DNA of 64,000 nucleotides, from positions 1 through 64,000 of the forward strand of contig CAVXZG010000010.1 of assembly GCA_963766375.1 (NCBI GenBank). The letters run 5' to 3'. This DNA comes from AC-32 sp963766375. GTDB lineage: Bacteria; Actinomycetota; Thermoleophilia; Gaiellales; Gaiellaceae. Shown here piece by piece: positions 1 to 7,855 of this stretch. Each line of letters begins with the position of its first letter. The first letter of the stretch is position 1. The position numbers and the translations under genes were made by a program. The notes below the pieces were generated by a model. The model ran no database searches. It was not told the DNA's origin and saw nothing but the letters and a program-made list of their open reading frames with translations.

Positions 1-515
1 CCCTCCCCGATCGCCATCGCCGAGGCGGCACAGGCCGTGCACGGGGCGCCGAGCGGGCCGCGCGTCCCCAGCTCCATCGACACCCAACCGGCCGCCATGT
101 TCGGCATGAAGGCGGTCACCAGGCTGGGATGGATCCGTTGAGACTCACGGAGCTCGCGCAGACAGGCGGCAAGGCTCGCGACACCCCCTTGTGCCGTCGC
201 GATCGAGGCGCCGACTCGATCGGGCTCATGCCCGATCTCAAGCCCTGCGTCGCTTTCCGCCATCCGCGCCGCGGCAACCGCAAACTGCGCGAAACGGTCG
301 ATCTTGCGGATCGTCTTGCGGTCAAGCCAGCGCTCCGGCTCGAAGTCCACCGCCTCACAGGCGATCCGCACAGAATGGCCCGAGGCGCCGAAGGCGGTGA
401 TCGGGCCGCCGCCACCTTCTCCAGCCAGGAGCCGACGCCAGGTTGTATCGATATCTGGGCCGAGCGGCGAAACAGCGCCCAAGCCAGTCACGACAACGCG
501 CCGTTCACTGCTCAT
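1..515 (-). CDS. fabF: beta-ketoacyl-ACP synthase II (FabF-like), 5' part only
   Basis: The frame is open from an ATG at 515 to the left edge, so only about 171 N-terminal residues are present. It opens with the ketosynthase signature RRVVVTGLGAVSPLG, followed by WLDRKTIRKIDRFAQFAVAAA, and reaches the nucleophile region CTACAASAMAIGEG, where the Cys of TAC is the expected acyl-accepting residue. The family condenses malonyl-ACP with acyl-ACP in fatty acid or polyketide elongation in the cytoplasm. A purine-rich GATGAGG lies just before the start. The His-His part of the triad lies outside the window, so fatty-acid FabF cannot be separated from a secondary-metabolism ketosynthase; the rest of the gene and an acyl-carrier-protein neighbour would decide. 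Confidence 0.9.
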   Translation of the reverse strand, partial: MSSERRVVVTGLGAVSPLGPDIDTTWRRLLAGEGGGGPITAFGASGHSVRIACEAVDFEPERWLDRKTIRKIDRFAQFAVAAARMAESDAGLEIGHEPDRVGASIATAQGGVASLAACLRELRESQRIHPSLVTAFMPNMAAGWVSMELGTRGPLGAPCTACAASAMAIGE

Positions 516-823
516 AGAGCCTCATCCCGCGTTGGCCCGGGCCGAAAGCCGGGCAAAAGTCCGGGCCGCACACCACGCCTGAACATAAGCAAACCTCGCT
601 TACGCAAGGGTGGAGCAGATCGCTGTACCAACACGTGCTCGGGCGGGTTTTGCCCCCGCCGAATCCAGACAAGCAGACGAAGCCGAGGATCGGGTGGGTG
701 CAGCTCGATCGCGTTTGGAGCAACCCGGGTCTGGCCGTGGGTTGAAATCCCAGAAGGTGACACTGACGACGCGCGCCTTCGCGCAGATGCGAACTGGCCT
801 ATACCCCCGGCCGCGGCTGGCTG
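516..823. other. about 300 nt without a recognisable gene
   Basis: No frame here shows family features or consistent codon use. The fabF-proximal part (535-575) can fold: GCCCGG and CCGGGC arms surround GCCGAAAG, and CCGGGC recurs after AAAAGT. It is the likely 5' leader of the ketosynthase gene. I see no tRNA, no clear -35/-10 pair and no insertion-sequence ends. Confidence 0.5.
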
Positions 824-1038
824 CTAACGGAGAATCCGCAGGGCGAGCGCCGCCTCGCGTCCAGTCCTACGCAGATTGCGCGCCTGACCCAGGTCTGCGT
901 CAGAGACGGCGAGTTCAGCGGCCTGCGGGGGGCTGAACCCAGTTCGCGGAACTGCTCGGCACGCCAGAAGTAGACCTCCGCTTCAGCATCGCCAGATGGA
1001 GAGGCAGGCCATTCCGAGACTGCGGGGGTCTGTTCCAT
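824..1038 (-). pseudogene. small conserved helical protein, one frameshift
   Basis: The gene starts at ATG 1038 (MEQTPAVSEWPAS) and continues with WRAEQFRELG. At the C6 run (plus-strand G run 929-934) the frame must shift by one missing base, after which it reads APPQAAELAVSDADLGQAR and ends RTGREAALALRILR at the stop 824-826. The joined product is about 71 aa. It resembles the small actinobacterial proteins that pair an aromatic 'W/F-R-x-E-Q' helix with a C-terminal 'LRRGxxxxLALRIL' helix; their function is unknown to me. The homopolymer makes a sequencing deletion plausible. With that base restored it would be an intact short gene. Confidence 0.5.
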
Positions 1039-1265
1039 TGCCCACCTAGAACGCCCCGCCGTTCGAACCCCAAGTGCCAAACCCGAACTCCTAACAAAGT
1101 CCTGACCTAGTGAGGGCGTCCGTGAGCCCCTCTCCCCGTCCCGCAGCTTATGGGCCTGGACGGGCATCTACCCGCGGGGACGACACTGTGATCGAGTCGG
1201 CCGCCCAAGGCCCACCGTCGAGTTGATTGCGGGAGGCGCCATCAAGATTCTGCGCTAAGGATCGG

Positions 1266-1754
1266 TTATGGGTGGTCGGGTGCAAGGGCCGCCTGAAGCC
1301 GATCGAGGAAGGGAACCTGCGCTGCCTTCAGCCTTCGGCGTGCCTCGTCGAGATCGAACCATTCGACGCGGTCGATCTCGGGGAATGTCTGGACGGCGCC
1401 TGAATGCGGTGGCCACTCCATGTCGTAGGTGTTGCTCATGGCGGTCGATGGGTCGAGGTCTCCCTGAACTGCCCACCCCAGCACGAGCTTGCCCGACTTC
1501 TGTGTGATCTGTCCAAGATCGATGAGCGGGTGGTTGGGGGCTTGGTGTCCGGTTTCTTCTGCGAACTCTCGCCGAGCCACCGCCACGAACTCCTCACCGG
1601 GCTCAACCTCGCCCTTGGGGATCGTCCAGTGGCCGATGTCCTTCTTGACCCAGAAAGGTCCGCCCTGATGGGCCAGGAGCACCTCCAGGCGACCCTTCCG
1701 GCTGCGCCAGAGCAGGATGCCGGCACTCGTGCGCCCCGATTTGTCGGTCGTCAC
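1266..1754 (-). CDS. Nudix hydrolase
   Basis: A complete Nudix box is present: GEVEPGEE followed by FVAVARREFAEETGH, matching Gx5Ex7REUxEExGU with the Glu residues that hold the catalytic Mg2+. The protein begins TTDKSGRTSAGILLWR, the usual first strand of the family, so I choose the GTG at 1754. GAGGAGG sits 5 nt upstream, and the longer open frame adds residues unlike the family. At about 162 aa it is a one-domain enzyme that hydrolyses a nucleoside diphosphate linked to another moiety. The substrate is not visible; the family members it most resembles act on diadenosine polyphosphates or (d)NTPs, but that is a guess. No operon partner is evident. Confidence 0.85.
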   Translation of the reverse strand: MTTDKSGRTSAGILLWRSRKGRLEVLLAHQGGPFWVKKDIGHWTIPKGEVEPGEEFVAVARREFAEETGHQAPNHPLIDLGQITQKSGKLVLGWAVQGDLDPSTAMSNTYDMEWPPHSGAVQTFPEIDRVEWFDLDEARRRLKAAQVPFLDRLQAALAPDHP

Positions 1755-1969
1755 ACGCACCTCCTCGCCCGTGGGTCGGTGGAGCTCAGCCCAGCTGCCT
1801 GGGTACAACGTAATCGACGAGCTCTGCCTCGCCAGGGCTTAGAGCGGTCCAGCTTTCGCTGTGGACGACGAGCGTGGCAAGCGCACCGGGCGGAGAACAA
1901 AACGCGGGCCGGTCTGCGCCGGAGTACCTGGTCCAACGAGGCACTGCGGGTTACGGTCCCCGCGCTGGC

Positions 1970-2629
1970 TCACCCACGCGCAGAAGCATCGATCTGGACC
2001 CGGTAGCCGGCGCGTAACGCGGCAAGGGTCGAGGGCGGCGTGATGACGTCTACGGTCCCCTGTGTTGGCCGAGCCCTTAGGCCTCGGTATCCCTCGCGCG
2101 TCCACTCTGTCAGTTGGTCACCGATGACGATGGTGGGGGACGTGTCGAGCAGAACGAAGGCGCCGTCAGGCAGGTCGGCCCAAGGCAGCCGGTGAAGACG
2201 TCGGCGGTGGGTCCCGCGAACGATCCGCTCGCCATGCAATTGCCGGTTCATCATCTTCGCCGACGGCACATCGACCCCGAGCCCCTCGGCCCAGGCCGCG
2301 CGATAGGCGTTGTAGCTCTCTCGCCGGCATTCCGCGCACGGGCGATGTCCGGCAGCGAAGGAGACCGCTTCGTCGTGGAAATACAGGAACGTGTAGTGAT
2401 GCGGCTGCCATTGCTCATGCCAGCGCCCTCGGAACTCGAGCGCGCAGGTGATCCAGAGGTCGCTTGCGTGGAAGCGGACGATCTCGTGGCCGGAGTGAAG
2501 GATGCCCCGGTTGCCCGTCCACGCACCCCGGAGCGGGATCGCTTCGATGTCACCAGTTGGCGTTACACGATTACGGGCCGGCGTCACGGTGTCCCCGTCA
2601 CACTTATCAATCGCCAAGGCTCGACTCAC
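1970..2629 (-). CDS. conserved hypothetical protein with Ada-like HRPCAEC motif
   Basis: About 219 aa if begun at GTG 2629; internal GTG codons up to 21 residues later are possible because the first residues look atypical. The core reads GAWTGNRGILH, then ALEFRGRWHEQW, YTFLYFHDEAVSFAAGHRP and CAECRRESYNAYRAAWAEG. The GHRPCxxCR pattern recalls the zinc-binding first domain of the Ada DNA-repair protein (GxRPCxRC), but only two Cys are obvious and no methyltransferase domain follows. I recognise the protein only as a widespread conserved hypothetical family. Function unassigned; a metal-binding role is inference from the Cys/His cluster. Confidence 0.65.
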   Translation of the reverse strand: MSRALAIDKCDGDTVTPARNRVTPTGDIEAIPLRGAWTGNRGILHSGHEIVRFHASDLWITCALEFRGRWHEQWQPHHYTFLYFHDEAVSFAAGHRPCAECRRESYNAYRAAWAEGLGVDVPSAKMMNRQLHGERIVRGTHRRRLHRLPWADLPDGAFVLLDTSPTIVIGDQLTEWTREGYRGLRARPTQGTVDVITPPSTLAALRAGYRVQIDASARG

Positions 2630-2725
2630 CCCGCCCCGATAGACCCATATCCACGTCGACGCTCCTGGTCGGCATGGCCGGGGTGCCGCTCACGTCGGGA
2701 GCCGCTCGAAGGCCACGAGGCGACG

Positions 2726-3550
2726 TCAGTCTGCCGACCTGAGCTGGCCTTGGTAGGGCCCCCTGCCAGTCATGCATGCCGCCCCACACCGCGCCCCAAG
2801 CGCCACCGCCTCCTGGGTGAACGCCCGCCTCCCAGTCCGTACGTGAGACCGGCGGCGAACGAGTTCCGGCACCCTATCGTCCACGAGCGGAGCAGAGAGT
2901 GGTTCGGCCACCCAGCGGAGCATGCGTCCGTCGGGCATCAGAAGCGAGCCGCCGCCGGCGCCCGCCGTGCGGGCGATGAGGAGAGGCGGCGGCTCGATGC
3001 TGCCCGGCGAGTAGTGCTCGCCGCGGTCATCGGCGCTGGACACCAACGCGTCGAGCTGCACGCCGGCCTCCGCCAGCGCCTCGGCACCCCGCACCGTCGC
3101 GACCAATGTTCGCGCGGCTCGCGCCGCACGCCCCGCAGCTGGGTCACCAGCCGTGAAGTAGAGGGCGTCGACACCGGCGAGCTCGGCCCATGGCAGCGGG
3201 TCGTCCGCGTGGGGCCCCGCGCGTGAGCCCATCACCGTGATCGTGCGTTCGCCCTCTTCATCCAAGTAGACGAACGCTCTCCGCTGCGGCCCGGGGCGCC
3301 AAGCCGCCTCGACACGAACGCCAAGTGCCTCCAGTTCCTGCTTCGCTCGGTGCCCGAGCGGATCATCGCCGAGCGCAGTCAGGAACGCGCACTCGCCGGC
3401 CAGACGCGCCAGCTGCACCGCGGCGACCGCTCCGCCCCCGGCCGGTTCCTCCCAGGACTCGAGGGCGTGGACGATCTCGCCTCGGGTCGGCACGCGTTCT
3501 ACGCGTGCAAACTCGATCCACTCCACGTGCCCCACGACAGCGACCCGCAT
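2726..3550 (-). pseudogene. PfkB-family carbohydrate kinase, frameshifted at the active site
   Basis: The N-terminus MRVAVVGHVEWIEFARV and the loop EEPAGGGAVAAVQLARL are typical of ribokinase-like sugar kinases, and the end GARCGAACMTGRGPYQGQLR is typical of an actinobacterial subgroup. Near 2875 the reading frame shifts and near 2820 it shifts back. Between these points another frame encodes NSFAAGLTYGLGGGR, the expected ATP/anion-hole helix. Even after joining frames, the catalytic GxGDS reads GCRNS, so the general-base Asp is absent. Either the gene is decayed or several sequence errors coincide here. Start M at 3550 is chosen because upstream residues do not fit the family. It lies next to a hydroxyacid dehydrogenase, hinting at a sugar-acid route. 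Confidence 0.7.
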
Positions 3551-3662
3551 CGGGCCTCGCAGTCTCTCATGACCGCCTCTCCTTGCGTGACGTTCCCTCA
3601 CCGAGGGGCGAACTGTCAGGAGCGGCGGAAGCTACGCCTGGCCGATCTGCCCGGTGGCCGGA

Positions 3663-4562
3663 CTAGATCCGGACCAGGGTTATCGGGAGCTCCCCCCGCT
3701 CCACCGCGAGCAGGTTGTCGACGACGAGCCGCGTCATCGCCTCACGCGTTTGCCGCGTCGCGCTGCCCAGGTGCGGCGTGAGGACGACGTTCGGGAGCCC
3801 GTAGAGCTCGCGTGGCACGTGCGGCTCGTGCGCGAACACGTCGAGGCCGGCACGGATGCGGCCCGACACGAGTTCGGCGACCAATGCCTGCTCCTCGACG
3901 ACCTCGCCTCGCGCCGTATTGACGAGGCAAGCGCCGTCGCGGAGCAGTCCGAGCCGTCGCGCGTCGACCAGGCCCTCCGTCTCGGAGGTCAGAGGGACGT
4001 GGATCGTGACGACGTCTGCTTCCGAGAGGAGCGCGTCCAGATCCCGGAACTCGGCGAGATCGGTGTCGACGCGGCGTCGCTGCGAGTAGATGACGCGAAG
4101 CGCGAACCCACTGGCCCGCCGGGCGACGGCGCGACCTATGCGCCCGAGTCCAAGAATGCCGAGTGTCGATCCGGTCATCTCCTCGGCGAGTTGGCCCTCG
4201 GGCCACGATCCCGCCCAGCGACCGGAACGGACTAGTCGGTCACCCTCGACAACCTGACGCTGCGTCGCGAGGATCAACGCAAAGGCCAGATCCGCCGTAG
4301 CATCGTCGAGAATGTCGGGTGTGTTCGTGACGACTACGCTCCGCTCGGCGCATGTGGCGAGGTCGATGCGGTCGTAGCCAGCGCCGAAGTTGGCCACGAT
4401 CCGCAGGTTGGGCAGAAGGTCGAGTGGCACCTCTTCGTTTGCGACGACTAGGCCCCCGACATCGGGGCGCGACCCGTCGAGGGCGGCGAGCGGCTGCAAC
4501 TCGAGATCGTCGAGCTCGTCGAGGGCAGGCCCGGGGTAGCGTCGGGTGGCGAGGACCTTCAC
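3663..4562 (-). CDS. D-isomer-specific 2-hydroxyacid dehydrogenase
   Basis: Intact, 299 aa. NAD(P)-binding fold with GILGLGRIGRAVARRA (GxGxxG, about residues 135-150), the catalytic-site signatures LVNTARGEVVEE and the loop LTPHLGSAT that carries the active-site His. The first region holds NFGAGYDRIDL with the family's substrate-binding Gly-Ala-Gly. Such enzymes reduce glyoxylate, hydroxypyruvate or other 2-oxoacids with NAD(P)H in the cytoplasm. The sequence most resembles the glyoxylate/hydroxypyruvate reductase branch; the exact substrate is inference. The decayed sugar kinase downstream suggests a shared sugar-acid pathway, although 112 nt separate the two genes. Confidence 0.88.
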   Translation of the reverse strand: MKVLATRRYPGPALDELDDLELQPLAALDGSRPDVGGLVVANEEVPLDLLPNLRIVANFGAGYDRIDLATCAERSVVVTNTPDILDDATADLAFALILATQRQVVEGDRLVRSGRWAGSWPEGQLAEEMTGSTLGILGLGRIGRAVARRASGFALRVIYSQRRRVDTDLAEFRDLDALLSEADVVTIHVPLTSETEGLVDARRLGLLRDGACLVNTARGEVVEEQALVAELVSGRIRAGLDVFAHEPHVPRELYGLPNVVLTPHLGSATRQTREAMTRLVVDNLLAVERGELPITLVRI

Positions 4563-4826
4563 TTCCGGAGTATCGCTCGCGCCGGACGAACAGGATCGGA
4601 ATCCGTGTCGGCCTGCGCGAGTAGGTCGAAGGCGACTGCAGTCCGTTTCTGCAGGCGAAATACGTGGAAGCCTGCCTGGAAAGTTGAGACGCCCTTGATC
4701 CCACCGCTTCTAGCCGAGAGCTAGCAGGACGCTCGACGTCGTGGAGGAGCCGATCCAGCGCGCTCGCAGCAGCTATCGCCGTCCCTTCGGCGAGACGAAG
4801 GACTCGCTCGCGCGGAGCTTCAGGAG

Positions 4827-4899
4827 TGGGCGGTACTGGGCTCGAACCAGTGACCCCCAGCTTGTCGAGCTGGTGCTCTCCCAACTGAGCTAACCGCCC
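4827..4899 (-). tRNA. tRNA-Val (anticodon GAC), with C at position 33
   Basis: A 73-nt cloverleaf is read on the minus strand. The acceptor stem pairs GGGCGGT with ACCGCCC, the D arm pairs GCTC with GAGC around AGTTGGGA, the anticodon stem pairs CCAGC with GCTGG, and the T arm pairs ACTGG with CCAGT around TTCGAGC. The 7-nt anticodon loop reads TCGACAA, giving anticodon GAC (Val). Position 33, almost always U, is C here. CCA is not encoded. The fold is otherwise fully regular with discriminator A73, as expected for valine. Confidence 0.93.
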
Positions 4900-4967
4900 T
4901 GGAGCGAGCGATTGTAGCCGAGCCGCGCGCGGCAGGACCATGCCCCCCGGGGCTGAACCTATGCTTT

Positions 4968-5554
4968 GTGGCGATGAACGAGCGTCTCACTAGCCCCTGG
5001 GCGCGCAGGCCGAACGTTCGTGTCGGGGCCGTTATTGCCGTAGCGATCGCGGTCGCGTTCGTGGTCTGGCTGCTCGTCCGCGGCGGCGACTCGAACACCG
5101 CCTGCCACGGGGAGACGCACCGGCCAGGCGCCGGCCCGGTCAGCGGCGACCGCGGACGAGCTGCGCGCGCTCTCGGACGAGCTTGGCCACCCGATCTACT
5201 GGATAGGCGAACGTCCCGAACCGCACCTACGAGCTGACCCGCACCTCCGATAATCGAGTCTTCATCCGCTATCTGCCGAAAGGCGTGCCCGTCGGAATCC
5301 GCGAGGCGGCGTACACGATCGTCGGGACCTATCCCGTGGAAAACGCGTACAAGGTGCTGCAGACGCTCGCGAAGAAGCCCGACGAGAGCTCGTTCTCCGC
5401 ACCGGCTGGCGGCTTCGCCGTCTACAGCACTACGCAGCCCAACAACGTCTACCTGGCCTACCCCGGCTCGAACCTGCAGATCGAGGTCTACGACCCGTCG
5501 CCGCAGCAGGCGCGCAGGCTGATCACCTCGGGCCAGGTCGCGGCCGTCCGCTAG
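4968..5554 (+). CDS. membrane-anchored hypothetical protein, two frameshifts
   Basis: From GTG 4968 (or ATG 4974) the protein has a basic N-terminus and one hydrophobic segment, VGAVIAVAIAVAFVVWLLV, then an exported domain. The frame shifts once between about 5100 and 5150 and again near 5219. Joined, the exported part reads TADELRALSDELGHPIYWIG, then RTYELTRTSDNRVFIRYLP, and ends DPSPQQARRLITSGQVAAVR. The total length fits two inserted bases (195 codons). It has no family I can name. It ends exactly where the next large membrane protein begins, so the two are probably co-expressed and may act together at the cell surface. TATGCT 2 nt before the start suggests a leaderless transcript. Confidence 0.6.
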
Positions 5555-7855
5555 CTGCCGGCCCTGCTCGTCGCCTGGATCGCCTTCCCGCTCCTGCTGG
5601 CGGGGCTCTCGTTCGGCTGCGGGCGGCTGCTCGAGGCCGCGAGCGGCGAGCGGCTGCCCCGCGCGCTCCTGCTGCCGGCCGGGCTGACCGTCGTCATCCT
5701 CGCGGCGCAGTTCGCGACCCTCGCCGACGCGACCGCCGAGCTCGCCGGCCCGCTCGTGATCGCGCTCGCGATCGCCGGGCTGATGCTCAGACCGCCCTGG
5801 CGCGACCGGCCCGAACCGTGGGCTCTGGGCGCGGCCGCCGGAGTGTTCGCAGTCTTCGCGGCGCCGATCGTCCTCTCCGGCCGGGCGACCTTCGCCGGCT
5901 ACATCAAGCTCGACGACACGGCCACCTATTTCGCGATGACCGACCGCGTGATGGAGCACGGCCGCAGTCTCGCGGGCCTCGCGCCCTCGACCTACGAGGC
6001 GACGCTGGCGACCACGCTGGCGATCGGCTACCCGACCGGGAGCCTGATGCCGCTCGGGCTCGGCCACCAGCTGCTCTCGTACGACCTCGCGTGGCTCTGG
6101 CAGCCCTACCTGGCCTTCCTGGCCGCGCTGCTTGCGCTCACGCTCTTCTCGGTGCTCGACCGGGTGATCCCGTCGAGGCCGCTGCGTGCCGGTGCCGCCT
6201 TCGTCGCCGCCCAGCCGGCGCTCCTGTTCGGCTACGCGCTCTGGGGCGGGATCAAGGAGCTCCTCGGAGCACTGCTGCTCGCGCTGATCGCCGCGCTTCT
6301 GCCCTGGACGCTCGAGGAGGAGCGGCGCGCGAGGGCGGCGCTTCCCCTGGCCGCTGCCTGCGCCGCTCTGGTCTGCGTGCTCAGCCTCCCCGGAGCGGTC
6401 TGGCTCGCCCCCGCTCTGCTCGCGGCAGCGATCGTCGTCCTGCGCCGGCCCAGGCCGCTCTTGCTGAAGGCGGGCGCGTTCACGGCGGGCCTTGCGGTGC
6501 TCGCGATTCCGGCCTACGTGGCCGCGGTGGACTGGTTGCCGCGCATCGGCGCCTTCGACAAGGAGACGAACCTCGGCAACCTGATCGGCCCGCTCAGTAA
6601 CTGGCAACTCTTCGGGATCTGGCCCATCGGCGACTTCCGCATGCACCCGCACCACTACGCAGGGCCCGCGTACGTTTTGATCGCGGTGGTTATCGCGGCC
6701 GGGGTGCTCGGGCTCTGGTGGGCTTGGGCCCGTCGCTGCTGGGAGCTCCTGGCCTACATCGTGATCGCAGGCGTCGGTTGTGCGTTCTTCGTCAGCGTGA
6801 GCTCGCCCTGGGTCGGTGGAAAGACCCTGGCGATGGCGTCGCCGGCCGCTTTGGCCGCGGCCTTCGCGGGGTGCGCTGCAGTGCTCGCTACCCGTCGAGT
6901 GGTCGAGGCGTCGGTCGTGGCGCTGGCGATCATCGGCGGCGTGCTGTGGTCGAACGTCGACCAGTACCACGACGTCTGGCTCGCTCCGCGCGGGCAACTG
7001 CACGAGCTCGAGACGATCGGCCACGACTTCGCCGGCCAGGGGCCGGCCCTGATGACGAACTACGAGCCCTACGGCGCGCGGCACTTCCTGCGGCGCCTCG
7101 ATCCCGAAGGCGCCTCGGAGCTGCGCCGCCACTTCGTCTACCTCACAGACGGGAAGCTGCTGGACAAGGGGGAATCCGCCGATATCGACCGGATTCGCCT
7201 GGACGGGTTGCTCGTCTACCGCACGCTGGTGCTGCGCCGCGGCCCGGCCGCAAGCCGGCCGCCGTCGGTCTACCGGCTCGTCTGGTCGGGCCGCGAGTAC
7301 GAGGTCTGGCAGCGGCCGGAGGTTCCTGCGCTGACGATCGCCGAGCACCTTCCCCTCGGCAACGCGAGCCAGGCAGCCGCAGTACCGCGCTGCGCCGATG
7401 TGCTCAGGCTCGCGCGCCTGCCCGGCGTCGTCTCCCTCAAGACCGCGACGAGGCCGCAGTCGATCTTGCTCGGCAACCCGCCGGCGCGCGGCGAGCGCAC
7501 GCTGACGGTGAGCGTGCCGGAAGCCGGCGACTACACCGCCTGGCTCGGCGGTGACTGGTTTGGCCTCGCCTCGATCTCGGTGGATGGGCGCACGGTGGGC
7601 TCGAGACGCGAGGAGCTGGACTGGCCGGGCCTCTACACCGATCTCGGTTCGGTGCCGCTATCGACGGGCGAGCACCAGGTCACGATCCGCTACGAGACCG
7701 GTGGCTGGCACCCCGGCAGCGGTGGGATCCCGTACTCCTTCGGGCCGGCTGCACTGAGCCGGAAGGACATCCGCGAACCGGTCATCACCGTCTCGCCGGA
7801 GCAGGCACGCAGCCTCTGCGGCCGCCGCCTCGACTGGGTCGAGGCGGTTCGCTAG
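5555..7855 (+). CDS. large multi-pass membrane protein with exported beta domain
   Basis: About 766 aa. The first ~450 residues contain roughly ten hydrophobic segments, beginning LLVAWIAFPLLLAGLSFGCG. The remaining part is polar and ends in a sheet-rich domain (DYTAWLGGDWFGLASISVDG ... HQVTIRYETGGW) reminiscent of carbohydrate-binding jelly rolls. The layout resembles membrane glycosyltransferase-like or YfhO-like proteins, but I see no catalytic motif and leave the function open. The start is unusual: the frame opens directly after the upstream TAG with CTG 5555. The first ATG/GTG/TTG in frame is GTG 5756, which would remove the first hydrophobic segments, so I prefer the CTG. It overlaps the end of pcrA by 4 nt tail to tail. 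Confidence 0.7.
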   Translation: MPALLVAWIAFPLLLAGLSFGCGRLLEAASGERLPRALLLPAGLTVVILAAQFATLADATAELAGPLVIALAIAGLMLRPPWRDRPEPWALGAAAGVFAVFAAPIVLSGRATFAGYIKLDDTATYFAMTDRVMEHGRSLAGLAPSTYEATLATTLAIGYPTGSLMPLGLGHQLLSYDLAWLWQPYLAFLAALLALTLFSVLDRVIPSRPLRAGAAFVAAQPALLFGYALWGGIKELLGALLLALIAALLPWTLEEERRARAALPLAAACAALVCVLSLPGAVWLAPALLAAAIVVLRRPRPLLLKAGAFTAGLAVLAIPAYVAAVDWLPRIGAFDKETNLGNLIGPLSNWQLFGIWPIGDFRMHPHHYAGPAYVLIAVVIAAGVLGLWWAWARRCWELLAYIVIAGVGCAFFVSVSSPWVGGKTLAMASPAALAAAFAGCAAVLATRRVVEASVVALAIIGGVLWSNVDQYHDVWLAPRGQLHELETIGHDFAGQGPALMTNYEPYGARHFLRRLDPEGASELRRHFVYLTDGKLLDKGESADIDRIRLDGLLVYRTLVLRRGPAASRPPSVYRLVWSGREYEVWQRPEVPALTIAEHLPLGNASQAAAVPRCADVLRLARLPGVVSLKTATRPQSILLGNPPARGERTLTVSVPEAGDYTAWLGGDWFGLASISVDGRTVGSRREELDWPGLYTDLGSVPLSTGEHQVTIRYETGGWHPGSGGIPYSFGPAALSRKDIREPVITVSPEQARSLCGRRLDWVEAVR

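Noticed and set aside
1039..1265. Possible remnant plus-strand gene end (ELIAGGAIKILR) near 1255
   Set aside because: Only a dozen plausible codons with no upstream support; treated as intergenic.
4820..7348. Minus-strand open frame of 842 codons
   Set aside because: Arg/Gln/Glu-rich product without family motifs; it is antisense to two membrane-protein genes whose hydrophobic segments and codon use are convincing. High GC keeps the shadow frame open.
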